A stretch of 43,624 nt of DNA from Syntrophomonadaceae bacterium (GTDB lineage Bacteria; Bacillota; Dethiobacteria; DTU022): the NCBI GenBank assembly GCA_007119615.1, contig SKPH01000006.1, positions 1-43,624 on the forward strand. Direction: 5' to 3'. The notes beneath the pieces are model-generated. The model was not told the origin of the DNA and searched no databases. It saw nothing but the letters and a program-made list of their open reading frames with translations. Both the position numbers and the translations under genes were made by a program. Of this stretch, positions 24,142 to 31,492 are shown one piece after another. Positions within the stretch are counted from its first letter, which is position 1; each line of letters opens with the position of its first letter.

Positions 24142-26030
24142 GTCAGACCTTTTGCCGCCTGTCCACCGGCAAATGCAAGAGCCACATTGTAAATGCCGTC
24201 TGCGTCCAGATGACAGACGGAGAGCATCTGTGCCCTGGTTCCATGGCCGACAAAACAATCGTCTATCCCCAAACGTTTAATGGGCAGAAACATTCCTCTT
24301 TTCTCCAGCAGCTCCATAATGCCGCTGCCGAATCCTCCGCCCAGAACATTTTCTTCTACAGTAATCACCCGGCCGCATTTCCTGGCCCAGCCTAAAATCA
24401 GATCTTCATCGAGAGGTTTTATGAAACGGGCATTGATTACTGCCGTTTTTATCCCCTGCCAGAATAACTTTTCCGCAGCCTCAAGGGCTGAATTAACGAT
24501 TGTTCCTGCTGCAATAATCAGTAGATCTTCACCCTGCCGGATCACTTCTCCCCGGCCCCAGGGAAGAATCCTCGGTTTGGTTAGTTCGACTCCCAAAACT
24601 TTATCGCGCGGATACCTGATAGCTACAGGGCCGCCCACATGGTTAAGAGCTGTGGCAAACATATGTTGGAGCTCATCTTCGTTTGCAGGAGCCATTACCG
24701 ACATATTCGGCATAGTGCGCAGATAGGTAAGGTCGAAAAGCCCCTGGTGGGTTTCACCATCTTCTCCGATAATACCAGCCCGATCTACAGCAAATACAAC
24801 CGGCAGATCCTGCAGACAGGTATCATGTAATATCTGATCGTAAGCGCGCTGTAAGAAGGTGCTGTAAATGGCAACTACCGGCCGCATACCGCCCGCAGCC
24901 AGGGCTGCTGCAAAGGTGACGCCGTGCTGTTCAGCGATACCGACATCGTAAAATCTACCTGGAAACTCCTTAGAGAATTTGTTCAGGCCGGTACCGGCAG
25001 TCATTGCGGCAGTTATGGCTACTATATCCGGGTTTTCACGACCCAGTTGCAGCAGTGTCCGGCCAAATATATCTGTATAGGTCGGGCTTTTCTTTTCTTT
25101 AAGAGGCAGGCCGTTGTTTAAATCAAAAGGTCCGATTCCGTGAAATATTTCGGGGGATTTCTCTGCGTAATGATATCCTTTCCCTTTTTCGGTTACAACG
25201 TGAACTAAAACAGGACCGCTCATTTTATCGGCCTGTTGCAGTATATTCATGATCAGAGATATATTATGGCCGTCTACAGGGCCAAAATAGGTAAACCCAA
25301 GTTCTTCAAAAAGCATTCCCGGCATAATCAGGTATTTCAATCCGCCCTTAATTCTCTCAGCCGAATTCACCATCTGTTCGCCAACCAGCGGAATCCTGCC
25401 TACGAATTGCTCAAAATCTTTTTTCAGGCGGGAATACTTCGGATCGGAGCGAATACGCCCCAGGTAAGAGGACATGCTGCCTACATTAGAACTAATTGAC
25501 ATCTTGTTGTCGTTAAGAATGACCAGCAGGTTTGCCTTGATATGGCCGGCGTGGTTTAGTGCCTCGAATGCCATTCCTCCGGTGAGTGCTCCATCGCCTA
25601 TCACAGCAGCCACTTTATAGTCATCACCCTTGCAGTCACGGGCTCTGGCCAAACCGAGAGCAGCCGAAATTGAGGTGCTGCTGTGGCCGGTTAAAAAAGG
25701 ATCGTGCTCGCTTTCCGATGGTTTTGGAAAACCGCACAACCCCCCTTGCTGGCGCAGGGTCGGGAACTGGTCCCAGCGGCCGGTCAGGAGCTTATGCGGG
25801 TAGCTCTGATGCCCGACATCCCAGATCAGACGATCCCTGGGACTGCTGTAGTTACTGTGCAGGGCTACTGCCAGTTCAACAACCCCGAGGCTTGCCGCAA
25901 GGTGGCCGCCGTTATCGGCAACCGTTCTAATCATATATTCACGAATTTCCGCAGCAGCTTCGATCAGCTGTTCAGGGCCCAGTGTTTTCAGGTCCTGCGG
26001 CAGCTTTAAACTGCTGAGTAGCTCTCCCAT
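24138..26030 (-). CDS. dxs: 1-deoxy-D-xylulose-5-phosphate synthase
   Basis: Dxs starts the MEP isoprenoid pathway from pyruvate and glyceraldehyde 3-phosphate. It is thiamine-diphosphate dependent. It has 630 residues from ATG 26030. The ThDP motif GDGALTGG...NDNKMSIS is present, as are the GHSSTS N-terminal motif and the transketolase-like EQHGVTFAAALA. It overlaps tlyA by four bases and follows oapA by 18 bases, matching the ole-oapA-dxs order of Bacilli. Confidence 0.97.
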   Translation of the reverse strand: MGELLSSLKLPQDLKTLGPEQLIEAAAEIREYMIRTVADNGGHLAASLGVVELAVALHSNYSSPRDRLIWDVGHQSYPHKLLTGRWDQFPTLRQQGGLCGFPKPSESEHDPFLTGHSSTSISAALGLARARDCKGDDYKVAAVIGDGALTGGMAFEALNHAGHIKANLLVILNDNKMSISSNVGSMSSYLGRIRSDPKYSRLKKDFEQFVGRIPLVGEQMVNSAERIKGGLKYLIMPGMLFEELGFTYFGPVDGHNISLIMNILQQADKMSGPVLVHVVTEKGKGYHYAEKSPEIFHGIGPFDLNNGLPLKEKKSPTYTDIFGRTLLQLGRENPDIVAITAAMTAGTGLNKFSKEFPGRFYDVGIAEQHGVTFAAALAAGGMRPVVAIYSTFLQRAYDQILHDTCLQDLPVVFAVDRAGIIGEDGETHQGLFDLTYLRTMPNMSVMAPANEDELQHMFATALNHVGGPVAIRYPRDKVLGVELTKPRILPWGRGEVIRQGEDLLIIAAGTIVNSALEAAEKLFWQGIKTAVINARFIKPLDEDLILGWARKCGRVITVEENVLGGGFGSGIMELLEKRGMFLPIKRLGIDDCFVGHGTRAQMLSVCHLDADGIYNVALAFAGGQAAKGLT

Positions 26031-26048
26031 CGCAATCCCCCCGCGATT

Positions 26049-26621
26049 TTACTCCGTCTTTTTTATCCAGCTTAAAGGTCTTTCCAGTCGGGTTATCAAT
26101 GACCCGACGACCAGGATCACTTCAGTTGAATGGTTTATGGCAACTATCTTACCCCAGGCTTTTCCTCCCACGGTCAAAGCGGCAACCAGAGCTGTCAGCA
26201 AAATACCGAGGTAGAATTCGGTCCGGGCTAAAGTAGCATCGGCAACAAGCCTGAAAACAATAATAGCGGCCAGTGTGCCGCTGACAACCCCGCTGATATC
26301 TCCGGCTACATCATTACAGAAATTTGCCACCTGCTCAGCATTTTTTACCAGGTAGACGCCGCGTTTTGCCCCGACAACTCTCCGGGCTGCCTTGGCGTTG
26401 AGGGGCCCTATTTTAGCTGCAGCAGCGGCAGTACCGATGAGATCAAAAATTACACCTACAAAGATGACAAATAATAAAATTGCAAACGCAGCAATAAGTG
26501 ACTGGATCTCACTGAGTGAATATTGTGTGATAAAACCAAAAATGATGGCCAGAATAAAGGTCCAGATTGAAATTATTATAACCCAACGTGTCCGTCGACG
26601 CTTTTTCCTGATTTTAGCCAA
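26049..26621 (-). CDS. oapA: OLE RNA-associated membrane protein A
   Basis: The 190-residue protein starts at TTG 26621, six bases after AAGGTGA. It has a basic N-terminus (KIRKKRRRTR) and about four hydrophobic segments (roughly 13-32, 40-64, 110-126, 135-152). It carries a DxxxD pair, D104 and D108, in FCNDVAGDISG, which matches the signature known for OapA. OapA binds OLE RNA and locates it at the membrane; in Halalkalibacterium it is linked to cold, alcohol and Mg2+ stress. It lies directly downstream of the RNA and upstream of dxs, the expected order. Identity comes from context, size and motif; no alignment was run. Confidence 0.87.
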   Translation of the reverse strand: MAKIRKKRRRTRWVIIISIWTFILAIIFGFITQYSLSEIQSLIAAFAILLFVIFVGVIFDLIGTAAAAAKIGPLNAKAARRVVGAKRGVYLVKNAEQVANFCNDVAGDISGVVSGTLAAIIVFRLVADATLARTEFYLGILLTALVAALTVGGKAWGKIVAINHSTEVILVVGSLITRLERPLSWIKKTE

Positions 26622-26639
26622 ACCTCATCACCTTTGTAC

Positions 26640-27213
26640 AAAAAACATAAGTGGTAACAAACCAGGTAAACTTTGCGGCTTAGGTCCAGCAGGATTTCCC
26701 ACATGGTCACCTGTCGTTGCCGAGCAGGCAGTTCCCTTTTAAGACTATGCCCGCTGTGTCACCAACAGCAGAACTGGATTACCACTTAGCTCACACTTTA
26801 ATCCCTGGCTTGTTTCTCTTTCGAGAGCAGTCTAGAAGATTTCCCCCCTGACGCCTGGTCTCCCCTAGCCTCTTTTGCAGAGTAGGTTTAAGGTATTTGC
26901 ATTCCCTCCACCTATTCCACTCAAGGCAGGCTACACTGCACACAGCTTTTGTACCGCATGCAGGTTTCTTACCCAAGCAGTAGCCTTTTGTTTATTAAAC
27001 AATACGCCACCGTCATTGGGTCTCCACGAAGGCAGGGTCAACGCCTACATGCCATTGTAGATCGCCCCGTCCTTCTTAACTCCCAGCACCAGCTCCCGAC
27101 TGGGCGTCGGCAGCCACCACCAGGAACTTCATCGGTGTGCCCTTAACGGATTTTTAGGCCCGTTTTCGGAGAGGGGCGGCAACTAGAATACTGCACCACT
27201 TATGCTCGTTGCT
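26640..27213 (-). ncRNA. ole: OLE RNA (ornate, large, extremophilic), about 575 nt
   Basis: This 667-base gap (26622-27288) has no plausible gene but is densely structured. It lies between folD and oapA, exactly where OLE RNA sits in other Firmicutes. Helices I can pair include 5' stem 27208-27212 with 27179-27183, hairpin 27096-27110, hairpin 27045-27060, hairpin 26988-27002, stem 26980-26985 with 26929-26934, a GAAA-tetraloop hairpin (26815-26826), hairpin 26753-26769, and a closing 3' stem AAGTGGTAA/TTACCACTT (26779-26787 with 26649-26657) followed by six T (26645-26640). Length suits the roughly 600-nt class. It has its own promoter. Ends are estimates. Confidence 0.85.
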
Positions 27214-27220
27214 GTGGAAT

Positions 27221-27249
27221 ATTATAGCATATCCGGGCTTTCTTCTCAA
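27221..27249 (-). promoter_or_regulatory. Sigma-A promoter for OLE RNA
   Basis: On the minus strand TTGAGA (27249-27244) and TATAAT (27226-27221) are separated by exactly 17 bases, with the -10 box preceded by ATATGC. Transcription would start near 27213, at the base of the first OLE stem. It begins 40 bases after the folD stop, so the RNA need not depend on read-through from folD. Confidence 0.8.
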
Positions 27250-27288
27250 CCTTACCGGAATTGACCGCTAAGCGATTTTACGGCGATT

Positions 27289-28227
27289 TTATAACAGCCC
27301 ATGGTTAATTTTGCATGCTTTCAGGGCGTTTTTCAACAACATCCGGTTAGTTACCGAGCCAACACCTTTAGGAACAGGGGATATGGCCCTGGTCTTATCT
27401 TTGACCGCGTCGAAGGATACATCGCCAACAGTTTTAGTCTTCGGTTTGCCCTTTTCATTGAGTACCGGTTCACCTTTTTCATCAACTACTTTTACCCGGT
27501 TAATTCCGACATCAATTACAATTGCCCCTTCTTTAACCTGCTCAGGACCGATTAAGTCTGCTTTGCCGGCTGCTACGATCAGGATATCGGCCCCCGTGGT
27601 GTGCTTCTCAAGGTTGCCCTTCATGCTGGTAAAGACATGCGTAACACTGGTAGTCGCATTTCGGTTAAGAGCGAGGAAGGCCACAGGTTTACCGACAATG
27701 TTAGAGTGGCCGACAACAACAATCTCAGCACCTTCAAAGAAGTCTTTTGGATCCATATTTTCGTCATTACGGGCAAAGCGTTCCAGAATTTCGATTACCG
27801 CCGCCGGAGTTGCCGGTGGGAAGGTAACCTCGCCCAGGGCGAGTTTACCCATGTTGAAAGGATGGAAGCAGTCAATATCTTTATTAACATCAATTGAGTT
27901 TATTACAACCGTATCCGATATCTGTTCGGGAAATGGGCGCAGGGGTAAAATTCCGCTGACCGTCGGATCGGCATTCAGTTTCTGTACAATATTGATAACT
28001 TCTGCTTCTGTTACATCCGCGGGAGGGTTTTCGTTAACATAGGCAAATCCGGCTTCTTCACAAAACTTTTCTACCTGCCCTCTGTACATGCGGGAACCGA
28101 AATCATCCCCAACCAGGAGGGTGGCAATCCCCGGGGTAATACCTTTGGCTTTAAGCTCCTCCGTTTCTTTGATAATTTCTTTCATGATCTCTTCGCCAAT
28201 CGCTACACAGTCAATTACTTTTGTCAT
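27289..28227 (-). CDS. folD: FolD-family methylene-THF dehydrogenase lacking cyclohydrolase residues
   Basis: The preferred start is ATG 28227 (MTKVIDCVAIG), ten bases after AAAGGGG, giving 312 residues, longer than the usual 285. FolD normally oxidises 5,10-methylene-THF with NAD(P) and then hydrolyses methenyl-THF. An ungapped match to E. coli FolD around residues 32-61 places Val52 at the catalytic Lys of YVxxK (here Y48-RGQV) and Leu96 at the catalytic Gln (GILPLRPFP in place of GILVQLPLP). The Asp of KDIDCFHP and the nucleotide loop VGHSNIVGKP remain. It is probably dehydrogenase only. The neighbouring fchA would supply cyclohydrolase. An insert with VDEKGEPVLNEKGKPKTK is unusual. Confidence 0.88.
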   Translation of the reverse strand: MTKVIDCVAIGEEIMKEIIKETEELKAKGITPGIATLLVGDDFGSRMYRGQVEKFCEEAGFAYVNENPPADVTEAEVINIVQKLNADPTVSGILPLRPFPEQISDTVVINSIDVNKDIDCFHPFNMGKLALGEVTFPPATPAAVIEILERFARNDENMDPKDFFEGAEIVVVGHSNIVGKPVAFLALNRNATTSVTHVFTSMKGNLEKHTTGADILIVAAGKADLIGPEQVKEGAIVIDVGINRVKVVDEKGEPVLNEKGKPKTKTVGDVSFDAVKDKTRAISPVPKGVGSVTNRMLLKNALKACKINHGLL

Positions 28228-28344
28228 CTTACTGTTCCCCTTTCTCAGTTTAAAATGATGATCTTCAGACATACATGCAACCTTTTTAATCGAAGTAATA
28301 AATGTGACCGGATTTAATTTGAGCCGCCGGTTTTCACAGCCTGC

Positions 28345-28980
28345 TTAAACCGATCTGAATTTGCTAATTACGCTATTCAGGGTTTCATCGGCAATTTTGC
28401 CGCCTTCCTCGATCAGCTGATCCATTTCTGCTGTTGTTTCATTTATAAAATTTTCATCTTTTATTGCGCCCAGGTTGATCAATACATTCAACTGGCCGCT
28501 GATCAGGGCTGCTTTTAAAAAAGCGACTCCGCAGCCGACATCAGAAATAGCAAGTTTTGTTCCAATCTGGCCCATCCGTTCATGGATCTTAATTCCCTGG
28601 TAAGCTTTTCGCATAATCTCCATCGGAACGGAGCATGCTTCTATTGAGCATTCTTCCATAACTTTTGCCTTGTGTTCGGCCTGGTCGGGTGTGTCTTTCG
28701 GCAGGCCGTACGCTTTTGAAAGCGGTTCAAATACCTCTGCATCCCTGTCGATTAATTTCTTGAGATCTTCGATAATCTGGTTACCCTGCTCCAGCAAGCT
28801 ATTTACTTCATCTTCAACATCGGCAAATTTCTTTTTCCCTACGGTCAGGTTGCCGACCATATTCGACAGGGCCATACCGATAGCGCCGCCCATTGCGGCC
28901 GCCCCGCCTCCCCCGGGAACCGGGGCTTTCGAAGCCAGAACATCGAGAAAGTAACTGCAGCTTTTGTCTGCCATTGCCAT
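28345..28980 (-). CDS. fchA: Methenyl-THF cyclohydrolase (FTCD-C family)
   Basis: FchA hydrolyses 5,10-methenyl-THF to 10-formyl-THF. ATG 28980 (MAMADKSC) follows GGAGGG at seven bases, giving 211 residues. The family signature near the N-terminus, LASKAPVPGGGGAAA, and the helical remainder match formiminotransferase-cyclodeaminase C-terminal domain proteins. It lies 117 bases upstream of a FolD that appears to lack cyclohydrolase residues, so the two are likely consecutive steps of one-carbon metabolism. Confidence 0.9.
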   Translation of the reverse strand: MAMADKSCSYFLDVLASKAPVPGGGGAAAMGGAIGMALSNMVGNLTVGKKKFADVEDEVNSLLEQGNQIIEDLKKLIDRDAEVFEPLSKAYGLPKDTPDQAEHKAKVMEECSIEACSVPMEIMRKAYQGIKIHERMGQIGTKLAISDVGCGVAFLKAALISGQLNVLINLGAIKDENFINETTAEMDQLIEEGGKIADETLNSVISKFRSV

Positions 28981-29010
28981 AATAGAACCCTCCTTCAGCA
29001 TTTTCGATCC

Positions 29011-29060
29011 CGGATGCCTGAATTCAGAAGGCGTAATTATCAGCCTTCCGGAAACATCCG
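29011..29060 (-). promoter_or_regulatory. Structured leader upstream of fchA
   Basis: On the minus strand an outer stem CGGATG/CATCCG (29060-29055 with 29016-29011) encloses an inner 6-bp hairpin GAAGGC/GCCTTC (29048-29043 with 29032-29027). It lies about 30 bases before the fchA start and 25 bases after the ispA stop. It does not match a THF riboswitch that I recognise. It may be a processing or translational control element. Confidence 0.35.
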
Positions 29061-29085
29061 TTATATATAAAAGCTTTTACAGCTT

Positions 29086-29970
29086 CTACCTCGTCCGGTA
29101 GATCATTTTGTTTGCCAGTTCCTTTAACAGCCCGGAAGGGCGATCAAGTTTATCCAGCGCCGATACAGCATCGATATATAACGCTTCGGCTCTTCTTCGG
29201 GCTTCTTCAGAACCAAGCAGGGCCGGATAGGTAGCTTTGGACAGGATCTGGTCTGCACCGGCCGGCTTGCCAAGCTCCGCTGTTGTGCTTTCGTAATCGA
29301 GCAGATCATCGATAATCTGGAAAGCAGGCCCGATCCTGGAAGCATAAGCATTCAGGACTTTGATTTGTTTTTCGGAAGCGTTCGCCGCGATCGCGCCGCA
29401 CACTACTGCAGCTCGCAGTAGTGCTCCTGTCTTCATTATTGCGATTTTGTCAACCTGGGCGGCATCCAGGGCAGCTCCTTCGGCTTCAAGGTCGAGGACC
29501 TGTCCACCGATCATCCCTTCCACTCCCGCCGCTCCGGCCAGCTCGCCCGTGATCCGGATCGCCCGTTTCTCCCTGCCTGCCCGGGAACCGTAGCAGGCTA
29601 TTGTTTCAAAAGCGAGGGTAAGCAGGGCATCTCCGGCCAAAATGGCTACCGCTTCACCGTAAACACGGTGGCAAGCCGGTTTACCGCGTCTCAGATCGCT
29701 GTTGTCCATTGCCGGCAGATCATCGTGAATCAGGGAGTAGGTATGTATATATTCCAGGGCACAGGCAACATCAATTATCGATTCGTCTTCCGCCCCAAGG
29801 GTCTCGGCAACGGCAAGCGCCAGGATGGGCCTGAGCCTTTTGCCGCCTGCTTCCAGGCTGTAACGCATTGCATCAACAACTGCAGCAGGGGCGGACCGAG
29901 GCATTCTTTCTGCCAGGGCCCGATCAATCTTAGCTTTTTCCTGCTCCAGGTATTTCCCGATTTCAATCAT
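29086..29970 (-). CDS. ispA: Geranyl/farnesyl diphosphate synthase
   Basis: This enzyme elongates allylic diphosphates with IPP. It has 294 residues. Its ATG overlaps the xseB stop (ATGA). The first Asp-rich motif is DDLPAMD, with the two-residue insertion usual for bacterial farnesyl diphosphate synthases, and the second is DDLLDYE. GGKRLRP is also conserved. It draws on IPP/DMAPP from the Dxs-IspH-Fni route. xseB-ispA order is typical of Firmicutes. Confidence 0.96.
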   Translation of the reverse strand: MIEIGKYLEQEKAKIDRALAERMPRSAPAAVVDAMRYSLEAGGKRLRPILALAVAETLGAEDESIIDVACALEYIHTYSLIHDDLPAMDNSDLRRGKPACHRVYGEAVAILAGDALLTLAFETIACYGSRAGREKRAIRITGELAGAAGVEGMIGGQVLDLEAEGAALDAAQVDKIAIMKTGALLRAAVVCGAIAANASEKQIKVLNAYASRIGPAFQIIDDLLDYESTTAELGKPAGADQILSKATYPALLGSEEARRRAEALYIDAVSALDKLDRPSGLLKELANKMIYRTR

Positions 29971-30236
29971 GAATCGTCTTCCCCAATCTCTTCTTCCGGT
30001 TCTTCGTAAATATCCTGTTCAAAAGGCTGCCGATCTTCTTTAAGTAAATATTCAACCCTGTACTCAATTTCAGCCAGCTTTTCACGGCAATAACGGGAAA
30101 GGGCAATGCCTTCCTGGAAAGCGGAAAGTGATTCTTCCAGGGGTATCTCGGTATCTTCAAGGCGGTTGACCAGCTCCTCCAACCTCGCAATCGCTTCTTC
30201 GTAAGTCATCTTCTCAATTTTTTTATTCGCCACCAA
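29967..30236 (-). CDS. xseB: Exodeoxyribonuclease VII small subunit
   Basis: XseB has 89 residues and wraps XseA in the single-strand-specific exonuclease VII. The core MTYEEAIARLEELVNRLED and ESLSAFQEGIALSRYC are family-typical, followed by an acidic tail (EEPEEEIGED). Starts at TTG 30236 and the adjacent GTG 30233 both suit GGAGGG upstream. It overlaps xseA by 14 bases and ispA by four. Confidence 0.95.
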   Translation of the reverse strand: MVANKKIEKMTYEEAIARLEELVNRLEDTEIPLEESLSAFQEGIALSRYCREKLAEIEYRVEYLLKEDRQPFEQDIYEEPEEEIGEDDS

Positions 30237-31449
30237 TTACGCCCTCCTCAACTTTCTCCGTACGGCAGTAAGCCCGCCCGTCCCTGAAGCTAAGCTGAAG
30301 CAGGCGGCCCAAACGGACATCATGTACCGAGCGGATTATATTCCCCTCTTCATCCCGGCAGTAGCTGTATCCCCGTTTCATAACCTTTAGAGGGCTGTAG
30401 CCTTCCAGCTTGTCTGTCTGAGCAGACAACTTCATTCCTTTATACTGCAAGACCCGGACAATCTCACGGCGCAATTTAACATCCAGCTGCTTCAACTGTT
30501 CCCCGGAAAATTTCAGGCGTTTTCCGGGCAGGCGAAAAAACCGTTCGCTGACAACATGATCGAGTTTCTGCTTTTCCTGCTGGTTCCGTCTTTTAAGCGC
30601 CGTGGCCGCTCGCTCCCGCAGGCGGTCCAGCTTAAGGAGCAGTTCTCCTTGATCCGGAACAGCCACCGCCGCTCCGGCTGTAGGAGTCGGAGCTCTTAAA
30701 TCAGCGGTAAAGTCGGCAATGGTAAAATCAGTTTCATGCCCCACAGCAGATATTATTGGTAATTCAGACCGGTAAATAGCCCTGGCCACAGCTTCTTCAT
30801 TAAAAGGCCACAAGTCTTCAAGTGAACCGCCCCCGCGGGCCAGGATAATCAGGTCGATATCGCTGCGCCGGTTAAGCAGATCCAAACTCGTGATAATATC
30901 CGATGCCGCTCCGGCACCCTGAACCAGGCTTTCCACCACCAGCAGATGAATATGGGGAAACCTTTTTTTTATTGTAGTCAGCATATCCTGCAGAGCGGCG
31001 CCAGTCGGTGAGGTCACAAGGGCAATTTTTCGGGGCAGCAACGGGATCGCTTTTTTGGTTTCTGCCTTAAAAAGGCCTTCAGCTTCAAGCTTTTTTTTCA
31101 GCTGCTCAAAAGCAAGAAAAAGCGAACCCATTCCGGCCGGTTCCATCTCTACAACATAAAGCTGATAAACACCGTCGGGTTCATAAACCGAAATATTGCC
31201 GTGAAGAATCACTTCCATCCCATCTTCCGGTTTAAACGGACAGCGTGCGTTATCACGGCGGAAAAAAACACAACGCAATGCGGAAGAGCTATCCTTGAGG
31301 GTAAAATACATGTGCCCCGATCGATGGTGTTTGAAATTTGACAGCTCCCCGGCCACCCGCAGATCCCTCAGGCGGGGATCACCGTGAATTAAACCCTTGA
31401 TGTAGCGGTTTATTTCAGAAACTTTTAAAACTTGAAGGTTGTTTTGCAT
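30223..31449 (-). CDS. xseA: Exodeoxyribonuclease VII large subunit
   Basis: XseA is the catalytic subunit and degrades single-stranded DNA. It has 408 residues. The N-terminal OB-fold contains VAGELSNFKHHRSGHMYFTLKD. The catalytic domain carries LVTSPTGAALQD, ILARGGGSLEDLWPFN and SAVGHETDFTIAD, with a coiled-coil region after that. It overlaps xseB. A two-gene oxidoreductase and a TsaD-like gene separate it from nusB. Confidence 0.96.
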   Translation of the reverse strand: MQNNLQVLKVSEINRYIKGLIHGDPRLRDLRVAGELSNFKHHRSGHMYFTLKDSSSALRCVFFRRDNARCPFKPEDGMEVILHGNISVYEPDGVYQLYVVEMEPAGMGSLFLAFEQLKKKLEAEGLFKAETKKAIPLLPRKIALVTSPTGAALQDMLTTIKKRFPHIHLLVVESLVQGAGAASDIITSLDLLNRRSDIDLIILARGGGSLEDLWPFNEEAVARAIYRSELPIISAVGHETDFTIADFTADLRAPTPTAGAAVAVPDQGELLLKLDRLRERAATALKRRNQQEKQKLDHVVSERFFRLPGKRLKFSGEQLKQLDVKLRREIVRVLQYKGMKLSAQTDKLEGYSPLKVMKRGYSYCRDEEGNIIRSVHDVRLGRLLQLSFRDGRAYCRTEKVEEGVIGGE

Positions 31450-31492
31450 ATTGGCGATAATCTTAAGCCGGTTAAAACTGTTTTTAACAGCT

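Noticed and set aside
27301-28042. Long plus-strand frames antisense to folD
   Set aside because: The minus-strand FolD protein is clearly conserved; the plus-strand frames are shadows of it.
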